This document shows, in pieces, positions 1 through 8,605 of a stretch of 64,000 nt of DNA. Below the pieces are notes generated by a model. The model saw only the letters and a list, made by a program, of their open reading frames with translations. It was not told the DNA's origin and made no database searches. The stretch's first letter is position 1. The number at the start of each line of letters is the position of its first letter. A program made the position numbers and the translations under genes. The stretch lies in contig NZ_JAPSLK010000006.1 of NCBI RefSeq assembly GCF_031180885.1, positions 62,001 through 126,000 of the forward strand, in the 5' to 3' direction. The DNA is from Saccharothrix sp. (GTDB taxonomy: Bacteria > Actinomycetota > Actinomycetes > Mycobacteriales > Pseudonocardiaceae).

Positions 1-162
1 CGCCGCCTCGACCGCCGTCCGCCACCAAGCCACGCACTCGGCGTCCGAGTAGTCGAGAAAGGCGCAGAACTCACCCCACCCCCGCGCCCCTTCGACCAGG
101 ACACCTTCCCGAACGGTGATGCCCCGGAACCGATTGCGCAGCGGAATCGAGTAAACCAACAC
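1..162 (-). CDS. menC: o-succinylbenzoate synthase, N-terminal fragment
   Basis: This is the first 54 codons of a gene running off the left edge. The frame reads a GTG start at 162 and then YSIPLRNRFRGITVREG and GWGEF, the typical N-terminal strand region of actinobacterial o-succinylbenzoate synthase. That enzyme belongs to the enolase superfamily and dehydrates SHCHC to o-succinylbenzoate in menaquinone synthesis. An in-frame TAG lies just upstream, which fixes the start near 162. The catalytic lysines and metal ligands lie outside the window, so the call rests on the N-terminal pattern only. It is transcribed leftwards, like the membrane protein gene next to it. Confidence 0.75.
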   Translation of the reverse strand, partial: MLVYSIPLRNRFRGITVREGVLVEGARGWGEFCAFLDYSDAECVAWWRTAVEAA

Positions 163-221
163 CCGCCGACCCTAAATCCCTCCACTCCCCGGATCGGATC
201 GAGGGCTGGGCCGGATCGAGG

Positions 222-983
222 CTAGATCGGGTCAAGCGCAGCCACCCGCCGCAACGCCCTCTCCGCCAACTCGGGATCGGTATCGCCGACCTCCGCGGCA
301 ACCTCCTCAACGGCGATCCGCAAGGCAGCCGCGAACTCGTCCACCCGCCGATCAAGTTCCGCCAACGCCCGCGTCGACTCGGCGATCTCCGCCGCCAACC
401 CCACCCGGTTCTCCGCGCGAGCCAGGGCGTCCCGCACCACAAGGCTCTCCCTCAGCGCGACCAACGCCCGCCACAGCAACACTTCCACGCCCCGCAGGCA
501 AGGTGAGTCGGACACCTCCGCGACCGCCAGGAAGTGCTCACACATCCGCCGAGCCCGCCGCCGCTGCTCAAGGTCGGAGAACTGCTCGCAGTGCACGACA
601 TCCCGATCGGATGCCGCCACCACCACATCCCACTCAGAAACCCGAGGCCGAACCCAACCCACCACGCCGAACCCCACCAGCACCGCCCCCACCAGCCCGA
701 CTTTCCAGCCCGGCGACGGCACCACCACCCCGATCACGCCACACAACGCCACCCCAACCCCCGCCAATAATCGCCCCCGCCTCCCCCGAGCCCGCCGAAC
801 AGCCCGCGCAACAGCCGCCCCCCGCCCAGCCGCCCCCACACCGGCCTGAGCCCACCCATTCGCACCCCGCCCAGCCCCAGCCGCACGCCGCTCTGCCCCA
901 GGCCGCCCAGCCGCATCCACCTCAGCCCCAGGCCGCCAAACCCACCAGCGAGGCACCGGCCGAAGCCGCACCACCACCGTCAT
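222..983 (-). CDS. hypothetical membrane protein with two TM helices and a helical tail
   Basis: Unrecognised protein of about 253 residues, starting at ATG 983; an upstream TTG at 1025 is also in frame. Residues 1-70 are rich in Arg, Gly and Ala and look disordered. Two hydrophobic helices follow at about 72-88 and 94-111, separated by a short Pro/Ser/Lys loop, so both ends probably lie on the same side of the membrane. The C-terminal 130 residues are acidic and amphipathic, with Leu/Ala/Glu heptad-like stretches that could form a coiled coil. It lies 59 bp upstream of menC on the same strand, but no functional link is evident. A strongly GC-skewed noncoding stretch precedes it. Confidence 0.6.
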   Translation of the reverse strand: MTVVVRLRPVPRWWVWRPGAEVDAAGRPGAERRAAGAGRGANGWAQAGVGAAGRGAAVARAVRRARGRRGRLLAGVGVALCGVIGVVVPSPGWKVGLVGAVLVGFGVVGWVRPRVSEWDVVVAASDRDVVHCEQFSDLEQRRRARRMCEHFLAVAEVSDSPCLRGVEVLLWRALVALRESLVVRDALARAENRVGLAAEIAESTRALAELDRRVDEFAAALRIAVEEVAAEVGDTDPELAERALRRVAALDPI

Positions 984-1025
984 CCCGCAGCCACCCACCC
1001 AGCCCCGGCGCAACCGACCCCTCAA

Positions 1026-1651
1026 CCTAGCGCCCCCTCATTCCACCCCCTCCGCCCACTCACTCCCCACCGGCCCCGCGACCTCCTCCTACTCCGGGAC
1101 GCGCGACCCCCACCCCGGTTCCCAAACCCGCATGTCCCCCGATCGTGTACTCCCGCCCCCGCCCCTCTTCACTCGCCGCACCCACCCCCAATCTCCTTCC
1201 CACCGCGGCCTCCCAACCACTCCCACCCAGCGCAATCCCTCCCACCGCGACACCGCAACCCGCCTTGTCCACGGCAGGGCGCGTTAGTGGCGGGGTGCGC
1301 GGCGTGGCGGATGCGGTTGTGTGGGTGATGCGGCGCGCAGCCGGGCTGGCGGCGCGGCGAGGGCGCGGCACGGGGAGGGCGCGGCGGAGGCGCGGGAGTG
1401 GCGGGCGCGGTGCGGTGGGCGCGGTGGGGCGGGTGCGGCGAGGGCGGCGCGGTGCGGCGGGCGCGGTGGGGCGGGTGCGGTGTGGCGGCGTTGGGTGCTT
1501 CGTGGCGCGGCTCGTGCGGGGTGGTGGCGGGTAGGGCAAGGGGGCGTGGGGTGGTTGGGTGGCCGCGCGACCCTTCCTCACATCACGGGACGCGTGAGGT
1601 GAGGAAGGGTTCCGGATTCTGCATGTCACACGATCGGGTGGCCGCCCGGGG
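1026..1651. other. noncoding GC-skewed intergenic stretch with an imperfect 42-bp repeat
   Basis: No credible gene was found in these 626 bases. The left half is C-rich on the + strand and the right half (about 1320-1540) is G-rich. Every open frame here gives Arg/Gly- or Pro-biased translations without structure. Two imperfect 32-nt units at 1409-1440 and 1451-1482 repeat with a 42-bp period and share a GGTGCGG start and a GGGGCGGGTGCGG core. A terminator-like hairpin closes the region at 1571-1609. Confidence 0.6.
1571..1609 (-). terminator. hairpin downstream of the XPB gene
   Basis: A perfect 11-bp inverted repeat, CCCTTCCTCAC at 1571-1581 and GTGAGGAAGGG at 1599-1609, has a 17-nt loop. 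It lies 43 bp beyond the stop of the leftward helicase gene, so it probably ends that transcript. There is no long T-tract, as is usual in high-GC actinobacteria. Confidence 0.6.
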
Positions 1652-3313
1652 CTACGGGACCTCGGGGAGCTTGGGGCCCAGCAAGTCGTCCGCGTCCACG
1701 ATCTTGTAAGCGTAACCCTGCTCCGCCAGGAAACGCTGCCGGTGAGCCGCGTAGTCGGTGTCCAAGGTGTCCCGCGACACCACCGAGTAGAAGTGCGCCT
1801 GCCGCCCATCCCCCTTGGGCCGCAACAACCTCCCCAACCGCTGCGCCTCCTCCTGCCGCGACCCGAACGTGCCCGACACCTGCACCGCCACCGACGCCTC
1901 CGGCAGGTCGATGGAGAAGTTCGCCACCTTCGACACCACCAAGGTCCGAAGCTCGCCCCGCCGGAACGCATCAAAAAGCGCCTCGCGTTCCTTGTTCTTC
2001 GTCGAACCCTGGATCACCGGGGCGTCCAGCTCCTCGCCCAGCGTCTCCAACTGGTCCAGATACGCCCCGATCACCAGGGTCGGCTCCTCCGGGTGCCGGT
2101 CCAGGATCGCGCGCACCACGGGCAGCTTCGTCCGCGCCGTGGAGCACAGCTTGTACCGCTCCTCGGCCTCGGCGGTCGCGTACTCCAGGCGTTCGTTGTC
2201 GGTCAGGGTCACCCGGACCTCGGTGCACTCGGCCGGCGCGATCCAGCCCTGGGACTCGATGTCGCGCCACGGCACGTCGTAGCGCTTCGGCCCGATCAGC
2301 GAGAACACGTCGCCCTCCTGACCGTCCTCGCGCACCAACGTCGCCGTCAGACCCAAGCGCCGTCGGGACTGGAGGTCGGCGGTCATCCGGAACACCGGCG
2401 CGGGCAGCAGGTGGACCTCGTCGTAGACGATCAGGCCCCAGTCGCGCGAGTCGAACAGCTCCAGGTGCTTGTACTCGCCCTTCGACTTGCGGGTGATCAC
2501 CTGGTAGGTCGCGATGGTGACCGGGCGGATCTCCTTGCGCTCGCCCGAGTACTCGCCGATCTCGTCCTCGGTCAGCGACGTCCGCGCGACCAGCTCCCGC
2601 TTCCACTGCCGGCCCGCGACCGTGTTGGTCACCAGGATCAACGTGGTCGCCTGCGCCTCGGCCATCGCCGCCGCGCCGACCAGCGTCTTGCCCGCCCCGC
2701 ACGGCAGCACGACCACGCCCGAACCGCCCGCCCAGAACGCCTGCGCCGCCAACCGCTGGTAGTCGCGCAGCTTCCAGCCGTCCTCGACCAGGTCGATGGG
2801 GTGCGCCTCGCCGTCGACGTACCCGGCCAGGTCCTCGGCCGGCCAGCCGATCTTGAGCAGCAACTGCTTCAGCCGACCGCGCTCGCTCGGGTGCACGACC
2901 ACCGTGTCGTCGTCGATGCGGCTGCCCAGCATCGGCTTGACCTTCTTGTGCCGCAGCACCTCTTCCAGCACGGCCCGGTCGAGGGAACTCAGCACCAGCC
3001 CGTGCGCCGGGTGGTTGGTCAGCTGGAGCCGCCCGAACCGGCCCATCGTGTCGACCACGTCCACCAGCAGCGGCTGCGGCACGGGGTAGCGGGAGAACCG
3101 GACCAGCGCGTCCACGACCTGCTCGGCGTCGTGCCCGGCGGCCCGCGCGTTCCACAGCGCCAGCGGCGTGACGCGGTAGGTGTGGACGTGCTCGGGGGCG
3201 CGCTCCAGCTCGGCGAACGGCGCGATGGCGGTGCGCGCGTCGTCAGACAGCGGGTGGTCGACCTCGAGCAGCAGGGTCTTGTCCGACTGGACGATCAAAG
3301 GGCCGTCGGTCAC
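1652..3313 (-). CDS. XPB/ERCC3-type DNA repair helicase
   Basis: Superfamily 2 DNA helicase of 553 residues, close in length and sequence to mycobacterial ErcC3/XPB (Rv0861c). The start is GTG 3313 (MTDGPLIVQSDKT), with AGGAG 9 nt upstream; the in-frame codons before it do not match the family. Residues 1-180 form the XPB N-terminal region. The helicase core shows Walker A PCGAGKT at 204-210, the DEVH box at 298-301, motif III LTAT at 322-325 and the XPB RED triad inside VRED at 327-330. The C-terminal RecA lobe ends with the QRLGRLLRP motif VI. The family translocates 3' to 5' on DNA and is linked to excision repair. A hairpin 43 bp after the stop probably ends the transcript. Its usual neighbour, the Rv0862c-like gene, is here 11 kb away. 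Confidence 0.95.
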   Translation of the reverse strand: MTDGPLIVQSDKTLLLEVDHPLSDDARTAIAPFAELERAPEHVHTYRVTPLALWNARAAGHDAEQVVDALVRFSRYPVPQPLLVDVVDTMGRFGRLQLTNHPAHGLVLSSLDRAVLEEVLRHKKVKPMLGSRIDDDTVVVHPSERGRLKQLLLKIGWPAEDLAGYVDGEAHPIDLVEDGWKLRDYQRLAAQAFWAGGSGVVVLPCGAGKTLVGAAAMAEAQATTLILVTNTVAGRQWKRELVARTSLTEDEIGEYSGERKEIRPVTIATYQVITRKSKGEYKHLELFDSRDWGLIVYDEVHLLPAPVFRMTADLQSRRRLGLTATLVREDGQEGDVFSLIGPKRYDVPWRDIESQGWIAPAECTEVRVTLTDNERLEYATAEAEERYKLCSTARTKLPVVRAILDRHPEEPTLVIGAYLDQLETLGEELDAPVIQGSTKNKEREALFDAFRRGELRTLVVSKVANFSIDLPEASVAVQVSGTFGSRQEEAQRLGRLLRPKGDGRQAHFYSVVSRDTLDTDYAAHRQRFLAEQGYAYKIVDADDLLGPKLPEVP

Positions 3314-3523
3314 GAGAGCGCACTCCTGTCGTTGGCGTACCTCCAGTGTTCCAACCGGGTGCAAGTCGATCGCGCCGCCGTGGCCGTCCGGTCACGCTCC
3401 GCGCACGGCTTCGGTTTGATAAAGCTGTGAACGCCCGGATCGGTGATCGATAGCGTGCCAGACCTTCCCGCCATGCCCCGACGCGTGGAATTCCGGGAAC
3501 CCCCGATGTGAACGAAGGTCACC

Positions 3524-3849
3524 ATGAGCACGGACGCGCCCGCGCCACACCGTCGGGAAGGTGCTCGGCGGCACGGGCGAGTCGTGCGGTGGCGAGTTCT
3601 ACGACGAGTGCACCGAGACCACCAACCGCGGCCCGGATTCGAAGCTGTGTTTGATGCCGAAGGTCGACGAGGGCGGTTGCCAAGCTGGAGGTCGGCTAAC
3701 CGAAGGTCGACTGCTCGACCGCGGAGGCGTACAAGGTGGTCAAGAAGGCCACCGGTGTCGAGAACGAGACCGCGTGCACCGAAGGTGTGGCGATGACCTT
3801 CCCGGAGCCGAAGCTCACCATCTGCCTCGCGCCTACCGAGAACGCCTGA
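3524..3849 (+). pseudogene. decayed LppU/SCO3897-like paralogue
   Basis: This is a broken copy of the family that is intact at 4791-7105. ATG 3524 opens MSTDAPAP much as the 4791 gene opens MSDEPS, but the frame is lost after about eight codons and the whole proline-rich and membrane region is missing. A second frame (from about 3552) gives VGKVLGGTGESC and SKLCLMPK, matching VGKVLGSSDEAC and YKLCLLPN of the 4791 protein. After a further frame change near 3690 a third frame gives VDCSTAEAYKVVKK and TFPEPKLTICLAP up to TGA 3847. Two frame breaks and an internal deletion therefore separate recognisable pieces. Sequencing error cannot explain the missing segment. Confidence 0.8.
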
Positions 3850-4216
3850 GCGCGGAATCCGACGGCTGACGCCTGCCTGCCCACTCCGGTTGCGAACCGG
3901 GCTGGTCGGCGCCGCGGCTTCGCGTCGCGGAATCTGTCCACCCGTTCCGGTCGAGCCGACTCGGCCGAACGGCTGGTGCGGGAAGGCCTAACAGCCGCTG
4001 ATCAGCCTTGCGCCGGCATGGCAACTAGTCTTATCGGTGCAATTCCTTTAGGTTCGCCCGAAAGAAGGCAAACTTCGGCTGATTGGCGGTAAGGCCAGGC
4101 GGGCTGCCTGGTCGCCGGCTCGTCGGGCAATGTCAAAGGGAAACCCAAGCGGCGCCCGCGGTGTGCCTGCTAAGCTCTGATCCGTTGTTGATCGAGTTGA
4201 GTTGGGGGCGCAAATC
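3850..4216. other. intergenic region before a small secreted protein gene
   Basis: No gene was found. It holds the decayed downstream flank of the pseudogene and presumably the promoter of the gene at 4217; a TAAGCT hexamer near 4172 is a possible -10 element. Nothing else was recognised. Confidence 0.4.
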
Positions 4217-4471
4217 ATGCGTTATTTCCGGATTGGGATGGTCGCCATTGCCGCTGCGGCGGCGATGGCGTTCACCGGCGGAACTGCGAACGCTGACGGT
4301 ATCGCATGTGTCAAGCTGCTCAGCGGGTTGGGTTACCCTCCGAACGAGCAGATCGCTGCTGGTTGCGGGAAGGGGCAGGCGGGCCAGGTCATCGGCTGCA
4401 TCTTCACGTTGCAGAGTGCGGGTGTCGCACGCGATGACGCCACCTGGGCATGCGACGTCGCCAGCGACTGA
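4217..4471 (+). CDS. small secreted cysteine-containing protein
   Basis: Protein of 84 residues. ATG 4217 (MRYFRIGMVAIAAAAAM) is chosen because a G-rich ribosome binding site sits about 8 nt before it; an earlier in-frame TTG lacks one. Residues 1-27 form a Sec signal peptide, with cleavage likely after TANA. The mature part is only about 57 residues and has four cysteines, enough for two disulfides, and ends in WACDVASD. It probably acts in the wall or outside the cell. No family was recognised. It sits inside an array of exported LppU-like proteins, which suggests an envelope role, but it shares no sequence with them. Confidence 0.7.
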   Translation: MRYFRIGMVAIAAAAAMAFTGGTANADGIACVKLLSGLGYPPNEQIAAGCGKGQAGQVIGCIFTLQSAGVARDDATWACDVASD

Positions 4472-4790
4472 GTTCCAAAGCTTCGCGTGCGGCACTTGGG
4501 TGTTCTGCGCTGATCAAATAGTGCGCTCACGCTATTGTGATCGGGGAATCCGCTCCGGCTTCTGGAGCAGGTGACTGGACTGGTCCGAGTTTCGAGGGTT
4601 GAGCTTCCTTTTGGGGGCTTTGGGTCAAGTCAGGTTGTGTCATGTAGGCGAAATTGCACACCTGCTCCGAATGGCCGTGGCAAGAATCGGATGTTCGTGC
4701 CACGACCACCCCAGGTGCCTGATCGCGGGGCCGGGTGCGCGTGCCGCTACCTTCTGTGGCGTCACGCGCACCCGTCCAGCGAGGATGACC
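4472..4790. other. intergenic region with a short inverted repeat
   Basis: No gene was found in these 319 bases. An inverted repeat CGTGGCA (4676-4682) and TGCCACG (4698-4704), spaced 15 nt apart, lies about 90 bp before the next start and could be an operator. The family of any binding protein is not evident. Confidence 0.35.
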
Positions 4791-5570
4791 ATGAGCGACG
4801 AGCCGAGCCGGCCCCAGGCCGGCGGCGAGAACGGGCCGGACACCACGAGCGGCGGAGCGACGCCGGCGAGCACATTCGGCGCGACGCCGCCCGGCGCGAC
4901 CACGCCCGGCCCGATCACGCCGGACACCCCCGCCGGCGAGACCAAGCCGTACGCCGAGGGCGAGACCAAGCCCCACGCCGAGGGCGAGACCAAGCCGCAC
5001 GACGGCTCCTCCCGGTACCTGGTCACCCCGGAACACGAGGACGACGCGCCCGCCCCCGCGAGCCCGGCCGGCTCCAAGCGCAAGCTGCTGATCGGCGCGC
5101 TCGCGGTCGTCGTGCTGGCCGCGGTCGCCGTCGCCGGGTACTTCGTGCTCAGCGAGCGGTCCACGGCGGACGCGGGGGACTGCGTCAGCATCGGCCGCCA
5201 GGACGAGAACAACCGGGCCGACGTCAAGACCCTCGACTGCGACGACAACGAGGCCTCCTACAAGGTCGGCAAGGTCCTCGGCTCCTCCGACGAGGCCTGC
5301 CCCGAGGAGGGCCTCTACACCGAGGTGTCCCCGGCGGCCGGCGTGGGCGACGGCTACAAGCTGTGCCTGCTGCCCAACATGGCCAAGGGCGCCTGCTACA
5401 AGCCCGACGACGGCACCGGGTTCGTCAAGACCGACTGCAAGGGACCGGAGACGATCAAGGTCACCGACGTCATCGAGGGCGACGTCGACCTGTCCCGGTG
5501 CCCCGACAGCGCGGGCATGTCCTACCCGGAGCCCAAGGTCACCTACTGCCTCGCTCCCGCGGAGCTGTGA
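4791..5570 (+). CDS. LppU/SCO3897-like membrane-anchored protein (paralogue 1)
   Basis: Protein of 259 residues. ATG 4791 is chosen because GAGG lies 6 nt upstream; an ATG two codons earlier overlaps that site. Residues 1-97 are a disordered Pro/Thr/Gly/Glu-rich cytoplasmic segment with two tandem AEGETKPH units. One transmembrane helix spans about 99-120, and an extracytoplasmic cysteine-rich domain covers about 129-259. The domain has two half-repeats, each with paired cysteines and a basic strand, and ends in the signature SYPEPKVTYCLAP. This matches the domain called LppU/SCO3897 in actinobacteria, whose function is unknown. It stands in tandem with two further intact copies and one broken copy. 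Confidence 0.8.
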   Translation: MSDEPSRPQAGGENGPDTTSGGATPASTFGATPPGATTPGPITPDTPAGETKPYAEGETKPHAEGETKPHDGSSRYLVTPEHEDDAPAPASPAGSKRKLLIGALAVVVLAAVAVAGYFVLSERSTADAGDCVSIGRQDENNRADVKTLDCDDNEASYKVGKVLGSSDEACPEEGLYTEVSPAAGVGDGYKLCLLPNMAKGACYKPDDGTGFVKTDCKGPETIKVTDVIEGDVDLSRCPDSAGMSYPEPKVTYCLAPAEL

Positions 5571-5626
5571 CCCCTTTGCGGTGAACCCGGTCAACCCGGC
5601 GGGCGGCCGTGCCGATGTCGTAGACC

Positions 5627-6100
5627 ATGCGGAAGATCGGATGGGTCATCGGCGCGGTCGCCGTCGTGGCGGTCGGGGCGTACGCCTACGCGTTCGTGAT
5701 GACCGGCAGCGACCGCGGGCCGCGCCCGCAACCCGGCGAGTGCGCGCGCATCGAGGGCCGCCCGGAGTCGCCCACCTACCGCGCCGCGAGCTGCGCGGAC
5801 GACTTGGCCAACGTGAAGGTCGCCAAGGTGGTGGACGCCGAGGCGGAGTGCCCGCGGGGCGGTGCGCAGTACACCCGGTTCACCGGGTCGACCACGCTGT
5901 GCCTGATCCCGAACTTCGTCGAGGGCGCCTGCTACGGCCGCGACGAGAAGGCGGGCCTGCGCAAGGTCGACTGCACCAACGCCCAGGCGGTCAAGGTCGT
6001 GAAGGTCGCGCACGGCGCGCCCACGACGTGCGAGCCGAACCGCACGGTGGCCTACCCGGAGCCGTCGGTCACGTTCTGCCTGGCCAAGAACACCCCCTGA
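5627..6100 (+). CDS. LppU/SCO3897-like membrane-anchored protein (paralogue 2, short form)
   Basis: Protein of 157 residues that lacks the long disordered N-terminus of its neighbours. A transmembrane anchor at about 5-25 is followed directly by the cysteine-rich domain. GECARIEG, VKVAKVVDAEAEC, STTLCLIPNF and AYPEPSVTFCLAK line up with the 4791 and 6212 proteins. It lies 56 bp after paralogue 1, so the two may be co-transcribed. The ribosome binding site before ATG 5627 is weak. The domain probably faces the cell wall, and the even number of cysteines suggests internal disulfides. Function is unknown. Confidence 0.8.
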   Translation: MRKIGWVIGAVAVVAVGAYAYAFVMTGSDRGPRPQPGECARIEGRPESPTYRAASCADDLANVKVAKVVDAEAECPRGGAQYTRFTGSTTLCLIPNFVEGACYGRDEKAGLRKVDCTNAQAVKVVKVAHGAPTTCEPNRTVAYPEPSVTFCLAKNTP

Positions 6101-6211
6101 CGCCGGGTCCGGTCGGTGGGGTGACCCGCGTCGGGGATGCGTGGAATCCGCTGCGGCGGGCGGGTCGGCGGCGGTACGTTCCGGCTCGCCCGAGCGTCGA
6201 GAGGAACACGC

Positions 6212-7105
6212 GTGACCACGCCCCCGCCCTACGGCCCGCCACCGGGCGGCAACCCACCCGGCTACCCGCCGTCCCAGCCGTCGGGCTTCCCCGCCCAGCC
6301 GGGTCAGCCGGGGTACCCGCCGCCCGCGCAGCCCGGCTACCAGCAGCCCGGCTACCCGCCGCCCTACCAGCCACAACCGGGCCAGCCGGGCCTCGCCGGC
6401 GTGCCGGGCGCGTACCCCGGGCAGCAGCCGGGCGGGTACCCGGGGCAGCAGCCGGGCGCCTACCCCGGTCAGCCCGGCTCCGGTGGGTTCCCAGCCCAAC
6501 CCCCGGGCCGGCCGGGCTTCCAGCAGCCGCCCCAGTACCCGGGTCAGCCCGGCTTCCCGCCCGGCCAGTCGGAGTTCCCGCCCCGGCCCGAGCAGAAGAC
6601 CTCCAACGGTGCCAAGCTGCTGATCGCGGTGGTCGTGCTGGCCATCGTGGGCGTCGTGGTCGCCGGCCTCATCGCGGGCAAGGACAGCCCCGGCGGCGCG
6701 GAGGCGGGCGACTGCATCAAGGTCAACTCCGCCTCGGTCTCGAACGCCGACGTCGACAAGATCGACTGCAACTCCCCGGAAGCCGCCTTCAAGGTCGCCG
6801 TCAACCTCGACAGCAGCACCAAGGCCTGCCCGACCGGCGACTACGCCGAGTACCGCGACAGCGGCGGCCGGCGCAGCGACGGCTTCAAGCTGTGCCTGAC
6901 CCTCAACGCCAAGGACGGCGACTGCTTCAAGCAGGAGGGCACGATTGTCGCGGGCAAAACCACCAAGGTGACCTGTGGTTCTTCCGCCACGCACAAGGTG
7001 AGCAAGGTCGCGAACACCGCCGACGAGAACGAGTGCAAGAGCGGCGACACGGTGTTCGTTTACTCACAGCCCGCGACCACGATCTGCATGACCAAGACGA
7101 AATAG
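6212..7105 (+). CDS. LppU/SCO3897-like membrane-anchored protein with Pro/Gly/Gln repeats (paralogue 3)
   Basis: Protein of 297 residues. GTG 6212 follows GAGAGGAA at good spacing; the open frame upstream is not supported. Residues 1-130 are a low-complexity cytoplasmic region of repeated PGYPP, PGQQPGG and QPG units, common in actinobacterial membrane proteins that form flexible tethers. A transmembrane helix at about 136-157 leads into the cysteine-rich domain ([21 protein letters not shown] to [11 protein letters not shown]). The last gene of the array, it is followed 5 bp later by a strong terminator. The three intact copies differ mainly in their N-terminal regions, which suggests different partners for a shared exported domain. 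Confidence 0.8.
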   Translation: MTTPPPYGPPPGGNPPGYPPSQPSGFPAQPGQPGYPPPAQPGYQQPGYPPPYQPQPGQPGLAGVPGAYPGQQPGGYPGQQPGAYPGQPGSGGFPAQPPGRPGFQQPPQYPGQPGFPPGQSEFPPRPEQKTSNGAKLLIAVVVLAIVGVVVAGLIAGKDSPGGAEAGDCIKVNSASVSNADVDKIDCNSPEAAFKVAVNLDSSTKACPTGDYAEYRDSGGRRSDGFKLCLTLNAKDGDCFKQEGTIVAGKTTKVTCGSSATHKVSKVANTADENECKSGDTVFVYSQPATTICMTKTK

Positions 7106-7110
7106 CCGAA

Positions 7111-7142
7111 GGGGCCTTCCCGTGATCAACGTGGAAGGCCCC
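7111..7142 (+). terminator. bidirectional terminator between convergent genes
   Basis: A perfect 10-bp stem, GGGGCCTTCC (7111-7120) and GGAAGGCCCC (7133-7142), has a 12-nt loop. It starts 5 bp after the stop of the third LppU-like gene and 40 bp from the end of the convergent binding-protein gene, so it can end both transcripts. Confidence 0.8.
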
Positions 7143-7182
7143 TGGAAATGGCCACGCTGTGCGACCAAGCGGTCGCTCGGCG

Positions 7183-8160
7183 CTAGTTCGTGGTGCCCGG
7201 TGGCAGCAATCCCTGGACGTCCAGGCGGCCCGGGAGGACGTCCTCGGTGTCCATCATGTCCGCGACCCGCTGGAGCCGGATCGGGTTGAGCGACAGCGGG
7301 AACGTGCCGACCGACACCAGGGCGGCGGTCTGCTGGTCGACGTCGACGTAGCCGGTCAGCGCGTCCTGCACGCCCAGCTTGTTGTTCGACGCGAGCTGCT
7401 GCGCCTCCCGCAGGACGTGGCGGAACAGGGCGAGCGTCTTGGGGTTGGCGTCGGCGAACTTCTTGCTCGACGCGTACCCCGACATCGGGAAGTCCTTGGT
7501 GGGGCCGACCGCGGTGTCGGTGACGATCCGCGCGCCGACGTCCTTCTGCGCCTTGGTGATGAACGGCTCGGTCATCCACGCGGCGTCGACCTGGCCCGCG
7601 CGCAGCGCGTTGACCATCTGGTCGAACGGCATCACGCGCAGGTTGATCCGCTGCTTCTCGATGCCGGCGGTGTCCAGCACGGCCTTGGTGGTCAGCGCGC
7701 CGATGTCCTTGTCGCTGTTCACGGCGATGCGCGGGGCCTCGATGCTGGCCGGGCCGTCGTACTTGTTGTCGGTGGTGACCAGCGCCATCGTGTTGACGCC
7801 CGCCTGGTAGGCCTCGCCCTGCAGCTGCAGCTGGGTGCCCTCGGCGACCGTGCGGAACAGGTTCACGTGGCTGGCCCACGTGATGTCCAGCGTGGTGTCG
7901 AGCTGCTTGAGGCCCTCCTCCTCGCTGCTCAGCGTCACCAGCTGCACCGAGAGGCCGGCCTTCTCGAACAGCTTCTCGTTGGTGGCGAGCTTGAGCGGGG
8001 CGACGTCGACGACGGGCATCACACCGATGCGCAGTGTGTTGCGTTCCACCTCGGGTGTGTCGTTGCCGTCGGTCCCGGGCAACAGCCCACAGGCCGTCAG
8101 GGTCGCGGCACACGCGAACAACGCTGCCGCACGCCGGAGAACACGCGCTGGGGTTGGCAT
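7183..8160 (-). CDS. ABC transporter substrate-binding lipoprotein (SsuA/THI5/NMT1-like)
   Basis: Protein of 325 residues with a lipoprotein signal peptide and lipobox LTAC, so Cys24 would be lipidated. After a 20-residue linker the mature domain begins LRIGVMPVVDVAPLKLA, the first strand typical of NMT1/SsuA-like periplasmic binding proteins. Later come MPFDQMVNALRAGQVDAAWMTEPF and the hinge region, as in nitrate/sulfonate/taurine and thiamine-precursor binding proteins. The ligand cannot be read from sequence. No permease or ATPase gene is adjacent, so it is an orphan here. It is divergent from the conservon across 445 bp and ends at a shared terminator. Confidence 0.85.
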   Translation of the reverse strand: MPTPARVLRRAAALFACAATLTACGLLPGTDGNDTPEVERNTLRIGVMPVVDVAPLKLATNEKLFEKAGLSVQLVTLSSEEEGLKQLDTTLDITWASHVNLFRTVAEGTQLQLQGEAYQAGVNTMALVTTDNKYDGPASIEAPRIAVNSDKDIGALTTKAVLDTAGIEKQRINLRVMPFDQMVNALRAGQVDAAWMTEPFITKAQKDVGARIVTDTAVGPTKDFPMSGYASSKKFADANPKTLALFRHVLREAQQLASNNKLGVQDALTGYVDVDQQTAALVSVGTFPLSLNPIRLQRVADMMDTEDVLPGRLDVQGLLPPGTTN

Positions 8161-8605
8161 GGCACCTCTCGCCGCGACGACCTCTTGAGCCGGTCCAATT
8201 GATCAACTGATTTCTCGGCCGGAAACGCCGATGCGGGGGATGGTAACCACCCGGAGGTGTGAAACGACAGTCCCGGCAGATACGGTGAGTGCTTCCGGAG
8301 TCTTCCCCGGGGCAGGGGTGCGGCACTACGCTCACCGGCCGGGTGGCACAAGGTCCGTGCGGACCGTCGTGCCCCCGCCGAAGGTGGGGTGCCTAGCCGG
8401 CGCTACCACCTCTGTGCTGCAATTCGGCCCACTTTTCGTGTCCATGCTTCGGTCCGGGGGAGAGGCCGGGGAACACTGCTGCCGGAAGAGGAAGCCCAGG
8501 GTGGCCCGACGAGAGAGAGGTCCCAGCCAGGCTGGCGTGGGGATGCCCCCACGTTCCGAAAGCCCCGGAACGGGTGACGGACTGGCTGCGTTGCGTGATG
8601 GAACT
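8161..8605. other. divergent intergenic region between the binding protein and cvnA
   Basis: The cvnA frame stays open to 8231, but the translation upstream of 8606 is arginine/proline-rich and unlike conservon kinases, so most of this stretch is taken as noncoding leader. It must hold the promoters for both directions. No clear operator was found. In-frame ATG codons at 8450 and 8543 are possible alternative cvnA starts. Confidence 0.45.

Noticed and set aside
1145-1534. 129-codon + strand frame in the skewed gap
   Set aside because: Low-complexity Gly/Arg translation over a repeat, no ribosome binding site and no homology pattern.
1060-1974. 304-codon minus-strand frame overlapping the XPB 3' end
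   Set aside because: Arg/Pro-rich translation without domains; it lies out of frame with the clear XPB coding sequence and is a high-GC shadow.
1742-3430. 562-codon frame antisense to XPB
   Set aside because: It mirrors a well-supported helicase gene and gives an Arg/Leu/His-rich shadow protein.
8231-8605. Upstream extension of cvnA
   Set aside because: The extra 125 residues are unlike any conservon kinase start; GTG 8606 leaves a normal short cytoplasmic lead before the first helix.
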